Source: an uncultured Flavobacteriaceae bacterium
Lineage (GTDB): Bacteria > Bacteroidota > Bacteroidia > Flavobacteriales > Flavobacteriaceae
Reading direction: 5' to 3'
Assembly: GCA_943787295.1 (NCBI GenBank)
Contig: CALSLW010000001.1
Coordinates: 310,001-374,000, forward strand
Length of the DNA: 64,000 nucleotides
The notes under the pieces were generated by a model that was not told where the DNA came from, made no database searches, and saw only the letters and a program-made list of their open reading frames with translations. Both the position numbers and the translations under genes were made by a program. Positions 55,409 to 64,000 of this stretch are shown piece by piece; positions within the stretch are counted from its first letter, which is position 1; each line of letters starts with the position of its first letter.

Positions 55409-56659
55409 TTAAGCTACAGTTATCGAAGCCGACATACGCTTATAAATCCCTTTTTCTAATTTTTCTCTAATGGCAGAAAATGCATCTAAGGTAATGGCTA
55501 CATCTTCTAGGTTGTGAGAAGCAGTAGGGATCAAACGCAATAGTATTAATCCTTTTGGAATCACAGGATAAACGACGATAGAACAAAAGATACCGTAGTT
55601 TTCACGCAAATCTTTCACCAATACCATTGCTTCTGGAATACTCCCTTTTAGATATACTGGTGTAACACAACTTTGTGTAGTTCCTATATCAAAACCACGT
55701 TCTTTTAGACCATTTTGTAACGCATTGACATTCTCCCATAATTTGGCTTTAAATTCTGGCCGAGAACGCAACATATCTAAACGTTTTAAGGCACCTTCAA
55801 CTAAAACTGATTGCAGAGATTTTGCAAACATTTGAGAGCGCATATTGTACTTTAAGAAGTCAATGATTTCTTTATCTGCTGCAATAAAAGCACCAGTTGA
55901 AGCCATCGACTTAGCAAATGTGGCAAAGTAAACATCAATATCAGCTTGTATGCCTTGCTCTTCTCCAGCACCAGCACCTCTTTCTCCTAATGTTCCAAAA
56001 CCATGAGCGTCATCGACCAATAGTCTAAATTGGAATTGCTCTTTTAAAGCAACAATTTCTTTTAAACGACCTTGTTCTCCTCTCATTCCAAAAACTCCTT
56101 CAGAGATCACTAATATCCCTCCTCCAGTCTGTTCTGCTACCTTAGTTGCGCGAACAAGATTCTTTTCAAGGCTTTCGATATCATTGTGTTGATAGGTAAA
56201 TCGCTTTCCGGGATGTAAACGAACCCCATCAATAATACATGCATGGGCATCAACATCATAAACGATCACATCATTTTTAGACACTAAAGTATCAATGGTA
56301 GATAAGATACCTTGGTACCCAAAGTTGAGTACATAAGCGGCTTCTTTTTCTACAAATTCTGCTAACTCACGTTCTAATTGTTCATGTAAATCTGTGTGTC
56401 CAGACATCATACGTGCCCCCATAGGGTAGGCAGATCCATATTTTGCTGCAGCTGCAGCATCAACTTCACGGATTTCGGGTTGGTTTGCTAATCCCAAGTA
56501 GTCATTGACACTCCATGTAATAACTTCTTTTCCATTAAATTTCATTCTGTTTGAAATCGGTCCTTCCAACTTTGGAAAAACAAAATAACCTTCAGCTACT
56601 GAAGCCCATTTTCCTAAAGGGCCTTTGTTTTCTAGTATACGCTCAAATAAATCTTTCAT
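55409..56659 (-). CDS. Alpha-oxoamine synthase, likely cysteate fatty acyltransferase
   Basis: A PLP enzyme of the KBL/BioF/SPT family (about 416 residues). The N-terminus (KDLFERILENKGPLGKWA, then EGYFVFPKLEGPISNRMKF) matches a highly conserved Bacteroidota subgroup, the PLP Lys is in FATFAKSMASTGAF and the DDAHGFG aspartate-histidine pair is present. One member of this subgroup in Flavobacterium johnsoniae is a cysteate fatty acyltransferase for the sulfonolipid capnine. A serine palmitoyltransferase role is the alternative. A GTG at 56686 also opens the frame; ATG 56659 is preferred. Confidence 0.75.
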   Translation of the reverse strand: MKDLFERILENKGPLGKWASVAEGYFVFPKLEGPISNRMKFNGKEVITWSVNDYLGLANQPEIREVDAAAAAKYGSAYPMGARMMSGHTDLHEQLERELAEFVEKEAAYVLNFGYQGILSTIDTLVSKNDVIVYDVDAHACIIDGVRLHPGKRFTYQHNDIESLEKNLVRATKVAEQTGGGILVISEGVFGMRGEQGRLKEIVALKEQFQFRLLVDDAHGFGTLGERGAGAGEEQGIQADIDVYFATFAKSMASTGAFIAADKEIIDFLKYNMRSQMFAKSLQSVLVEGALKRLDMLRSRPEFKAKLWENVNALQNGLKERGFDIGTTQSCVTPVYLKGSIPEAMVLVKDLRENYGIFCSIVVYPVIPKGLILLRLIPTASHNLEDVAITLDAFSAIREKLEKGIYKRMSASITVA

Positions 56660-56685
56660 CTGCCTCTTCTTTCTTGTGCTAAACA

Positions 56686-57726
56686 CTATTGTATATATTC
56701 AACTTTTTTAGGGTTTTCTGCGTGATCAGAATCAAAGAAACCTTGCTCTTTCATCCATTTATCACTGTAAATTTTACTCATATACCGCGAACCGTGATCT
56801 GGGAAGATCGCAACAACTTTACTGTTTTCATCAAACTCCCCTTCTTCATTTAATTGCTTAATTGCTTGAACAGCGGCTCCACAAGTATAACCCACAAACA
56901 TTCCTTCCTTTTTGGTTGTTTCTCTTGCGGTGTGGGCGCTTTCTTCGTCACTTACTTTGACAAACTTATCGATTACATCAAAGTTTGTAGCGGTTGGAAT
57001 TAAGTTTTTCCCCAAGCCTTCTATGCGATAAGGATAGATCTCTTTAGGGTCTAACTCCTGGGTTTCGTGATATTTCTTCAAAACCGAACCATAGGCATCT
57101 ACACCGATGATTCTAATATTGGGGTTTTGCTCTTTCAAATATTTAGCGCTTCCAGAGATTGTACCTCCGGTTCCACTACACGCAACAAGATGAGTTATTT
57201 CACCATTTGTTTGTTTCCATATCTCTGGACCAGTGGTATTATAATGCGCTTGTGCATTTAAGTCATTAAAATATTGATTGATATAAACCGACTCTTTGGT
57301 TTCTTGATGAATGCGCTTAGCTACTTGATAATATGATCTTGGGTCGTCTGCTTTAACATTTGCTGGGCATACATAAACTTTTGCTCCCATGGAGCGCAAC
57401 ATATTGATTTTATCTTCAGAGGACTTTGAACTAACTGCCAAAATACAGTCATAGCCTTTGATCATAGAAACCATAGCTAAACTAAAACCGGTATTCCCAG
57501 AAGTAGTTTCAATGATGGTGGTGTTTTCTTTGATAAGTCCCTTACGTTCTGCTTCTTCAATAATATGAAGTGCAATACGGTCTTTATTAGAATGCCCCGG
57601 ATTAAAGGCCTCCCACTTGGCATAAAAGTTACCTTTAAAGCCTTTAACTACCTTCTTGAGTTCTACTAATGGTGTATTTCCTACTAGGGATAATAAATTG
57701 GGAACTGATTGTATACCTGATGACAT
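56686..57726 (-). CDS. Cysteine synthase-like PLP enzyme, candidate cysteate synthase
   Basis: A 346-residue fold type II PLP enzyme: the PLP lysine lies in [14 protein letters not shown], the substrate loop in [11 protein letters not shown] and GTGGTISG, and the C-terminus shares [14 protein letters not shown] with cystathionine synthases, but it lacks CBS domains. A TTG at 57747 also opens the frame; the promoter box and the ATG at 57726 support the shorter start. Directly upstream of the alpha-oxoamine synthase gene, it may make cysteate for it. Ordinary cysteine or cystathionine synthesis remains possible. Confidence 0.7.
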   Translation of the reverse strand: MSSGIQSVPNLLSLVGNTPLVELKKVVKGFKGNFYAKWEAFNPGHSNKDRIALHIIEEAERKGLIKENTTIIETTSGNTGFSLAMVSMIKGYDCILAVSSKSSEDKINMLRSMGAKVYVCPANVKADDPRSYYQVAKRIHQETKESVYINQYFNDLNAQAHYNTTGPEIWKQTNGEITHLVACSGTGGTISGSAKYLKEQNPNIRIIGVDAYGSVLKKYHETQELDPKEIYPYRIEGLGKNLIPTATNFDVIDKFVKVSDEESAHTARETTKKEGMFVGYTCGAAVQAIKQLNEEGEFDENSKVVAIFPDHGSRYMSKIYSDKWMKEQGFFDSDHAENPKKVEYIQ

Positions 57727-57754
57727 ATCTTGGTTATGTTTGGACAAACCAGTG

Positions 57755-57762
57755 CAAATTTA
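57755..57762 (-). promoter_or_regulatory. -7 promoter element of the PLP enzyme pair
   Basis: TAAATTTG on the minus strand, 28 bases before the ATG at 57726. Confidence 0.5.
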
Positions 57763-57773
57763 ATTAAAAAATA

Positions 57774-59939
57774 TTAGTTATCTGTATTCTCTAGCGCAAG
57801 AAGAAAAGCATACTTTTTCGCCGTTTCTTTTAGTCCTTGAAATCTACCAGAAGCTCCCCCATGACCAGCAGTCATATTTGTATCTAAAAACAAAACAGTA
57901 TTATCCTCTTTATGCAGTCGCAAACGTGCTACCCACTTAGCTGGCTCCCAATATTGTACTTGAGAATCATGTAAACCCGTAGTTACTAATAAATTTGGAT
58001 AAGCTTGTTTTTTAACATTATCATAAGGAGAATATGACTTGATATAATGATAGTATTCTTCATTATTAGGATTTCCCCATTCGTCATACTCACCCGTTGT
58101 CAGTGGGATACTTTCATCAAGCATGGTCGTAACTGCATCTACAAAAGGTACCGCTGCAATAACCCCCTTATACAATTGAGGCGCATCATTGACAATAACC
58201 CCCATTAACAATCCTCCTGCTGAGCCTCCGTAAGCATACAAATGTTTTTCACTCGTCATCCCTTGCTCAATTAAATATTGTGAACAAGCGATAAAATCAG
58301 AAAAGGTGTTTTTTTTCTTTAACATTTTACCATCGTCATACCACTTTCTACCCATGTATTCTCCCCCGCGAACATGTGCAATTGCAAAAGCAAATCCTCT
58401 GTCTAATAAGCTTAAACGAGTGGTAGAAAATCCAGGATCAATTGTTGAACCATAAGATCCATAGGCATATTGCAGTATAGGGGTCTCTGGTGTTAAGGCA
58501 GTATCTTTTCTATAAACCAGTGAAATAGGAACTTTCACTCCGTCTTTAGCGTTTGCCCATAGGCGTTTAGATAAATAGTTGTTTTTATCGAACTTCCCAC
58601 CTAATACCTCTTGTTCTTTAAGAATGGTCTGGGTTTTATCTTTCATATCAAATTCAATCACACTAGATGGTGTCGTCATTGAATTATAGACATAACGCAG
58701 CTTTGTGGTGTCAAAATCAATATTAGTTGAAGTGTAAACCGTGTAGGTTTCCCCTTCTAATGGTAAATAATAATCTTCTTGCTCATCCCATCTTTTGATG
58801 CGGATTTTGGCTAAGCCTTCAGCTCTTTCTGTTACAGTCCAGTATTCATTAAAAAGTTCTAAATCTTCGAGTAAAACATCTTCTCTATGTGCCAAAACTT
58901 CTTCCCAATTTTCCATTTGAGTAGCGGTAATTGGCGTCTTCATTACCTTGTAATTCTTTGCTCCATCTGCATTAGTAAAAATGTAGAAATGTTCTCCATA
59001 GTGTGAAATACTATACTCTAAATCTTCCTTTCTATCTTGGACAGTGGCAAAAGCCGAAAGCGGTTCATCTGCTTTGATGAATTGAAATTCTGTAGACAGC
59101 GTACTATAAGAACCTATAAAGATATAATCTTCTGATTTTGATGTAGTCACATAACAAGAAAAGGTCTCATCTTCTTCTTTAAAAACCAATTCACTCTGTG
59201 CATTTAGATCCGCTAAAGTATGGCGATATATTGCTTCTGATCTAAGTGTGGTAGGGTTTTTTATTGTGTAAAAAAAGTGATTATTATCTTTTGCCCATGC
59301 GCTACCACCGGTACTATTTACAATAGAGGTGTCAAAAATTTCTCCCGTAACTAAATCTTTGACTTTAAGTACATATTGACGTCTTGAAACAGTATCAATT
59401 CCAAAGATGGCCTTAGTATTATCTGGACTTATATTAATACCTACAAGGCGGAAATAATCTTGCCCTTTAGCCATTTCATTACAATCAAATAAGATTTCTT
59501 CTGGAGCGGTTAAGCTATCTTTCTTACGGATATAAATAGGATAGTCTTGTCCTTTTTCATAACGGGTGATATACCAGTAATCATTATAAAAGTAGGGCAC
59601 AGAATTGTCCTCTTCCTTAATACGTCCCTTCATCTCTTTAAATAACTTATCCTGGAGTGGTACTAATTGTTGAGTTGACTTTTGATAATAATCATTTTCG
59701 CGTTCTAGGTAATCAATCACCTCTGGGTTTTCACGTTCTTTAAGCCAATAGAACTCATCCATCCTAATATCATCGTGCATTTTGTGCTGATAGGGTTTTT
59801 GATCGGCTAAAGGTGGGGTAAGCGAAGCATCTGGTTTCATTTCTGGTGGAGTATTTTTACAAGCAATTGTCAATAATGAAAAAAGCAAAATTAAGCCTTT
59901 AACATTAGCATAAACTGGATAAGGAGCATTATTCATCAT
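57774..59939 (-). CDS. S9 family prolyl oligopeptidase-type lipoprotein
   Basis: A 721-residue oligopeptidase B/POP-type serine peptidase with a lipoprotein signal (LLTIAC, near residue 26). The beta-propeller spans about 90-450, and the catalytic triad is Ser in YGGSAGGLLMG, Asp in TGLHDSQVQYWEPAKW and His in TAGHGGASGR. It should cut short peptides in the periplasm or at the outer membrane. Confidence 0.92.
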   Translation of the reverse strand: MMNNAPYPVYANVKGLILLFSLLTIACKNTPPEMKPDASLTPPLADQKPYQHKMHDDIRMDEFYWLKERENPEVIDYLERENDYYQKSTQQLVPLQDKLFKEMKGRIKEEDNSVPYFYNDYWYITRYEKGQDYPIYIRKKDSLTAPEEILFDCNEMAKGQDYFRLVGINISPDNTKAIFGIDTVSRRQYVLKVKDLVTGEIFDTSIVNSTGGSAWAKDNNHFFYTIKNPTTLRSEAIYRHTLADLNAQSELVFKEEDETFSCYVTTSKSEDYIFIGSYSTLSTEFQFIKADEPLSAFATVQDRKEDLEYSISHYGEHFYIFTNADGAKNYKVMKTPITATQMENWEEVLAHREDVLLEDLELFNEYWTVTERAEGLAKIRIKRWDEQEDYYLPLEGETYTVYTSTNIDFDTTKLRYVYNSMTTPSSVIEFDMKDKTQTILKEQEVLGGKFDKNNYLSKRLWANAKDGVKVPISLVYRKDTALTPETPILQYAYGSYGSTIDPGFSTTRLSLLDRGFAFAIAHVRGGEYMGRKWYDDGKMLKKKNTFSDFIACSQYLIEQGMTSEKHLYAYGGSAGGLLMGVIVNDAPQLYKGVIAAVPFVDAVTTMLDESIPLTTGEYDEWGNPNNEEYYHYIKSYSPYDNVKKQAYPNLLVTTGLHDSQVQYWEPAKWVARLRLHKEDNTVLFLDTNMTAGHGGASGRFQGLKETAKKYAFLLALENTDN

Positions 59940-59950
59940 GATATTAAAAT

Positions 59951-60970
59951 TTAAAATTGTTTTAAACAGTTCAACACATAATCGTGCTGTACATCGGTAT
60001 AATCCCGATGGGTGACAAAGCGCAATTTCCCTGAACCCATACTGATTAACTTAACTCCATTTTTTTGCATATAAGTCATAAAATGTTCTTCTAATTGTGC
60101 AGAAGTCAATTCAAAAATAACAATATTTGTATCAACAGGAGCAAGATAATCAACACCATCAATCGCTAGTACTGCTTCACCTAGAGCTTTTGCCTTTTCG
60201 TGATCTTTTGCCATGGCATCCCAATGGTGATCTATCGCATAGCTTGCTGCCTGCGCTAAATAGCCTGCTTGTCGCATTCCCCCGCCTAAAATTTTCCTTA
60301 TCCTAAGGGCTTTATCCATAAGCGCCTTTGAACCAACTAAAGCCGATCCTACTGGAGCACCTAATCCTTTGCTAAAGCAAACCGAAATCGTGTCAAAGTG
60401 AGTTCCATAAAAAGTCGGGGAAGTTTTTGTCGCAATCATCGCATTCCAGATTCTTGCTCCGTCTAAATGTAACGGCAGCTTTTCTTTTTTGCACAAGGTT
60501 GCGATACGCTTAATTTCCTCTGGATCATAGCAGGCTCCTCCCCCTTTATTGGTAGTGTTTTCTAATACCACTAAAGCTGTTTTAGGAGAATGATAAAAAT
60601 CTGCAAGGTTAATACGCTGTTGAATTTGATCTGCGGTAATGCGCCCTCTTTCTCCCACAATGGTAGCACAAGAAACTCCACTATTAAAACTCACACCTCC
60701 CCCTTCATAATTAAATACATGGGCATAGTGATCGCAAATCAATTGCTCTCCGGGGTTTGTATGAAGCTTGATCGCCGTTTGATTTGCCATAGTCCCAGAG
60801 GGAAAAAATAAAGCAGCCTCTTTTCCGAATAGCTGAGCAACTTTGGCCTCTAAAGCATTTATACTGGGATCTTCTTTAAAAACATCATCTCCAACTTCGG
60901 TTTGCAACATCTGCTGCAACATTTCTTTAGAGGGGCGCGTGACTGTATCACTAATTAGGTTTACTTGCAT
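59951..60970 (-). CDS. Low-specificity threonine aldolase
   Basis: A 339-residue PLP enzyme of fold type I that cleaves L-threonine (and often allo-threonine) to glycine and acetaldehyde. Seen: LISDTVTRPSKEML, FPSGTMANQTAIK, LHLDGARIWNA and the PLP lysine in CFSKGLGAPVGSALVG. It follows the metalloprotease gene by two bases and lies 11 bases before the S9 peptidase gene, so all three may be one transcript. Confidence 0.93.
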   Translation of the reverse strand: MQVNLISDTVTRPSKEMLQQMLQTEVGDDVFKEDPSINALEAKVAQLFGKEAALFFPSGTMANQTAIKLHTNPGEQLICDHYAHVFNYEGGGVSFNSGVSCATIVGERGRITADQIQQRINLADFYHSPKTALVVLENTTNKGGGACYDPEEIKRIATLCKKEKLPLHLDGARIWNAMIATKTSPTFYGTHFDTISVCFSKGLGAPVGSALVGSKALMDKALRIRKILGGGMRQAGYLAQAASYAIDHHWDAMAKDHEKAKALGEAVLAIDGVDYLAPVDTNIVIFELTSAQLEEHFMTYMQKNGVKLISMGSGKLRFVTHRDYTDVQHDYVLNCLKQF

Positions 60971-60972
60971 AT

Positions 60973-63414
60973 TTATTTACATCCTAGGCCACTCCCAATC
61001 GGAGAGCCATCTGGTATTTTTGGCGAAACTAAAGGTTGAAGCTCTGCTGGTTGTTCAAAATAATTTTCAATGCTATTGCGGTAGTAATTTCCATAAGGAT
61101 GAGTACGTTGATCCTTAAACCAAGTCGATAAAGCGAATAAGCTTTCATGGACCTCTGCACGAACTGCATTAGGAATATTTGACGCTTGACCTAATTGCAT
61201 CATATGCTTCAAAAGATTTCCTTGAACCACCAACTGAATCGCTTTGGCTTCGGTATCATATTGTTTCTGCTTAAAGCTGTCCTCGATCAAAAGGGTCAAA
61301 GTCTCTTTAAAGCCTAGTTGTTGCTCGTCAAAAGCTTTTTGCTGGACCAATCGTGCAGCCCTTTGTTCATTGAGTAGCATGGATAAAACAGCATCGCTTA
61401 AGGTATGGGCTGCGCCCAAAGCATCAAAGGTCAATCCTGTTTGCGTTGCAAAACTTTCTCGGCTTGCCCCATACCCAAAGGCATGTGGGGGCATCATTTT
61501 TCTAATGTGCGGTGGAATCCCCAGGGTCCCTTGATCTAAAGAATTTATTAAAGTTGCTAAGGCTTCTTTTTGAACGCGAGGCGCAACAGCTTTGACACCA
61601 ATAGAAGAACCTCCTTTTACCCCATAATCATAATCTTGCCCACCGATCAATTTAACCACTCCTTCTAATTGGTAACGATGTAAAAAGTAAAGCGGAACCA
61701 ATCGATCACGAAGCACAGACAAGGGCTCTCCTGTTTTTAATTGATCTGTAGAAAAGTTATTCATTGCGATTTGACGTACTGCTAAAAGGTGATTAAATTC
61801 TTCTACAACCATCTTTCCATTGTCCCATAGGTGCGCATAAGGATGTGCTCCCCCTATAGGTCGCGCATCGCGATCGGCAATAAAACGATGTCCTGCAGCA
61901 TAACTCTCTTCTAAAATTTGATTTAAGGCAGCAGTTTCGTCAGCTCCATCGGGGAAATCACTGTAGGCATATTTTACCGTGACCTTATCCCAATCGCCAA
62001 TTCCAACTGCATAAGCGTTTTGATAGCTTATTTGACCATCTTCAATGGCCAGGGTAGGATGAGGATAATCCATCACAGAAGCGCGCTCTTTTACACTAGC
62101 GGCAAAATTATGAGTGAAACCTAAAGTATGTCCTATTTCATGGGCAGATAATTGCCGTATTCTCGCTAAAGCCATCTGCAACATGGGATCATCATTTTCA
62201 TCGTCTTTTGCATAAGGGCTATCTGTCAAGGCTTGTGCGATCATAAAGTCTTGTCGAATACGCAAACTTCCTAAACTTACATGGCCTTTTAAAATTTCGC
62301 CACTTCGGGGATCAACCACACTCGCCCCATAACTCCACCCACGGGTAGAGCGATGCACCCATTGGATCACATTATAGCGCACATCCATGGGATCGGCATC
62401 ATCTGGTAATATTTTTAATTGAAAAGCATCTTTATATCCTGCAGCTTCAAAAGCCTGATTCCACCATTTTCCGCCTTCTAATAAGGCAGATCGAACAGGC
62501 TCTGGCGTTCCATTATCTAAATAATAAATAATCGGTTCAACGGCTTCACTCACCGCTGCATTAGGGTCTTTCTTTTCTAAGCGATGGCGCAGGGTAAACA
62601 CTTTGCGGGTTGCCTCGTTTACTGGCGTAGAATAATCATTATAGCTAAAAGGAATCGCACCAGATCGAGGGTCAAACTTTCGCTGCTCAAAGGCCACCTC
62701 TGGTAGCTGTACAAAAGAGTGATGCTGGTGCACACTAACACTATTAGGAGACGGAGTCACCGAGCGAATCAAACCTCCTTGCGGACTTCCTTGAAAGGTA
62801 AGTAGCACGTCAAACTCACTGTTTTGTGGGAAATTCTTCGTGCGAGCTAAAGAAACCGCAGAACGGCTTTTATCCACAGAATAACTCCCTTGTTTACTGC
62901 GCTTCAAACGTTGAGATACACCATGGGCATCTTGCATCAAGAAAGGGGTTAAATCAATGGTATAATGAGTAGCCGTGGTATTTTTAATAGGAAAACCAAA
63001 AAGAACAGATTTGGCAAAAGCCTGCTCAATAGAAGCCTGCTCAAGTTCATTATCAGAAGTGCTACGGTAGTCTAAATTGGGCTGCACCAACATTAACTTA
63101 TTTCCCATTTTTGTAAAATGAACTACCCGTTCATTACCCAATTGCCCTCGATCTAAGCCAATATCGTTACTGCCTATCCCAGCGCTTAAGCTATTGATGT
63201 ATAAAAAAGATTGCTCCATTTGAGAAGCGCGATTTACTTTAAGTAAAATTTGGCCATTGGTTTGATCATAACTAAAGTCAAAAAAGCCTTGATAACTTTT
63301 TAGTGTCGAACTAACTGCCACGGCAGTCTTTTTCGCCTTCCGCCTTTTATTTTGGGCTTGACCCATAAAAAACACTAAACAAAGACTAAGCCCTATTATT
63401 GTCTTTAAACTCAT
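60973..63414 (-). CDS. Secreted zinc metalloprotease (DUF5117-type)
   Basis: An 813-residue secreted protein with a signal peptide (MSLKTIIGLSLCLVFFMGQA). An N-terminal DUF5117/5118-like region is followed by a zinc protease core with HEIGHTLGFTHNF, the HExxHxxGxxH metzincin motif, and a Met-containing turn (SVMDYPHP). The C-terminal third is alpha-helical. Such proteins are frequent and variable in Bacteroidota; the substrate is unknown. It is the first gene of a three-gene minus-strand run. Confidence 0.88.
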   Translation of the reverse strand: MSLKTIIGLSLCLVFFMGQAQNKRRKAKKTAVAVSSTLKSYQGFFDFSYDQTNGQILLKVNRASQMEQSFLYINSLSAGIGSNDIGLDRGQLGNERVVHFTKMGNKLMLVQPNLDYRSTSDNELEQASIEQAFAKSVLFGFPIKNTTATHYTIDLTPFLMQDAHGVSQRLKRSKQGSYSVDKSRSAVSLARTKNFPQNSEFDVLLTFQGSPQGGLIRSVTPSPNSVSVHQHHSFVQLPEVAFEQRKFDPRSGAIPFSYNDYSTPVNEATRKVFTLRHRLEKKDPNAAVSEAVEPIIYYLDNGTPEPVRSALLEGGKWWNQAFEAAGYKDAFQLKILPDDADPMDVRYNVIQWVHRSTRGWSYGASVVDPRSGEILKGHVSLGSLRIRQDFMIAQALTDSPYAKDDENDDPMLQMALARIRQLSAHEIGHTLGFTHNFAASVKERASVMDYPHPTLAIEDGQISYQNAYAVGIGDWDKVTVKYAYSDFPDGADETAALNQILEESYAAGHRFIADRDARPIGGAHPYAHLWDNGKMVVEEFNHLLAVRQIAMNNFSTDQLKTGEPLSVLRDRLVPLYFLHRYQLEGVVKLIGGQDYDYGVKGGSSIGVKAVAPRVQKEALATLINSLDQGTLGIPPHIRKMMPPHAFGYGASRESFATQTGLTFDALGAAHTLSDAVLSMLLNEQRAARLVQQKAFDEQQLGFKETLTLLIEDSFKQKQYDTEAKAIQLVVQGNLLKHMMQLGQASNIPNAVRAEVHESLFALSTWFKDQRTHPYGNYYRNSIENYFEQPAELQPLVSPKIPDGSPIGSGLGCK

Positions 63415-63501
63415 ACCGATTATTTATTCTAACAAGCTAAAAAAATATTTCAAACAAATAAAGAATCGCGAACTAAATTCTATTTTTACAAAAAATTAAA
63501 T

Positions 63502-64000
63502 ATGCTCACATCTGATCAACTTAAAGATCTGTTTGAACGCCTTGGTGCGTTAAGGAGGTATCTTTGACATTGATGCCAAAGAAATCCAAATTCGCAATCA
63601 AGAAGAAATAACCCTAGATCCTAACTTTTGGAACGACCCTAAAAAAGCCGAAACACATATGAAAGGCCTGCGTACCCTTAAAAAATGGGTCACAGACTAT
63701 AATGGCGCAAAGCAATTAGGCGAAGACTTAGAAGTCCTCTATGAATTTTATAAGGCAGGCGAAGCGGAAGAAGACGAACTCAACACAACCCATCAAAAAC
63801 TCTTGGGTGTACTCGAGGATATCGAATTTAGAAATATGCTCTCTGATGAAGGAGATGCTTTAAGTGCTGTCTTACAAATTACTGCAGGCGCCGGCGGAAC
63901 AGAAAGTTGTGACTGGGCAGAAATGTTAATGCGCATGTATTTGATGTGGGCAGAAAAGCAGGGCTTTAAAATCAAAGAACTCAACCATCAAGCTGGAGAT
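63502..64000 (+). CDS. prfB: Peptide chain release factor 2 with programmed frameshift, 5' part
   Basis: The gene runs off the window. The first 21 codons end at TGA (63565-63567) in the context AGG AGG TAT CTT TGA C, with AGGAGG at 63553-63558 acting as an internal Shine-Dalgarno. A +1 shift at CTT continues in the next frame (DIDAKEIQIRNQEEI, then NFWNDPKKAE and TAGAGGTESCDWAEMLMRM). This is the standard self-regulating design of prfB: when RF2 is scarce the ribosome waits at UGA and shifts. It is not a sequencing error or pseudogene. Confidence 0.95.

Noticed and set aside
63502..63567. A premature TGA after 21 codons of prfB, as if a pseudogene
   Set aside because: The AGGAGG, the CTT TGA C context and the intact downstream frame are the standard programmed +1 frameshift of release factor 2.
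1..64000. CRISPR arrays, tRNA or rRNA genes, insertion sequences, prophage
   Set aside because: No regularly spaced repeats, no cloverleaf-like or rRNA-like stretch in the short intergenic gaps and no transposase or phage genes were seen.

Overview
This is a 64 kb stretch of chromosome from a member of the Bacteroidota, almost certainly class Flavobacteriia (probably Flavobacteriaceae). The evidence is the gldF-gldG gliding genes, a PorX-type regulator of type IX secretion, the LpxC-FabZ fusion, DUF62/dnaN/phoH synteny, many start sites without a Shine-Dalgarno sequence, and repeated TAnnTTTG promoter boxes. Genus and species cannot be named from what I can see. Nearly all of it is densely packed core genome. 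I see no tRNA, rRNA, CRISPR array, insertion sequence, prophage or defence island.

Layout. 0-10 kb: the 3' end of a phosphoglucosamine mutase, a lipid A acyltransferase, a rhomboid protease, a TlpA-like lipoprotein, aroC, a dicarboxylate symporter, small membrane proteins, a methyltransferase, an SGNH hydrolase, a DCC protein and MutS2. 10-14 kb: ung, a DUF885 lipoprotein, a DUF2461 protein and a conserved unknown. 13.9-14.9 kb: a small decayed accessory patch, with a DUF559-like endonuclease gene that has lost a clear start, an antitoxin-like HTH gene and a frameshifted RelE/ParE-type toxin. 15-19.6 kb: DUF2911, an amidohydrolase, an acyl-ACP desaturase, YbjQ with a micro-protein, a methyltransferase, a DinB-like protein and an SUI1 factor. 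19.6-26.8 kb: a complete histidine operon, hisG-D-C-B-H-A-F-IE, on the minus strand, preceded by what reads as a full transcription attenuator with a His-rich leader peptide. 26.8-34.3 kb: an SPFH protein and the lpxD-lpxC/fabZ-lpxA-efp-sucD-fabG cluster, then an HD hydrolase. 34.3-39 kb: porX, tsaE, a DUF4258-like protein, proline dehydrogenase and aroB; the proline dehydrogenase leader holds two mutually exclusive hairpins, one of them a terminator. 39-49 kb: PEP carboxylase, an Lrp regulator, an M14 peptidase facing an XRE regulator across repeated GTATAC sites, and topoisomerase IV. 49-55 kb: purC, phoH, SAM hydrolase, gldF, gldG and dnaN. 55-64 kb: an alpha-oxoamine synthase and a cysteine-synthase-like enzyme that together look like the sulfonolipid (capnine) pair, an S9 peptidase, threonine aldolase, a large zinc metalloprotease and the 5' part of prfB with its programmed +1 frameshift.

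How the parts work together. The his genes make one biosynthetic operon controlled by its own product. The lpx genes supply early lipid A synthesis. PorX and GldF/GldG belong to secretion and gliding, and the putative sulfonolipid enzymes may supply a lipid linked to gliding. Genes meeting tail to tail usually share their stop codons, with no room for a terminator. The strongest leads are the his attenuator, the proline dehydrogenase leader and the decayed toxin-antitoxin patch.
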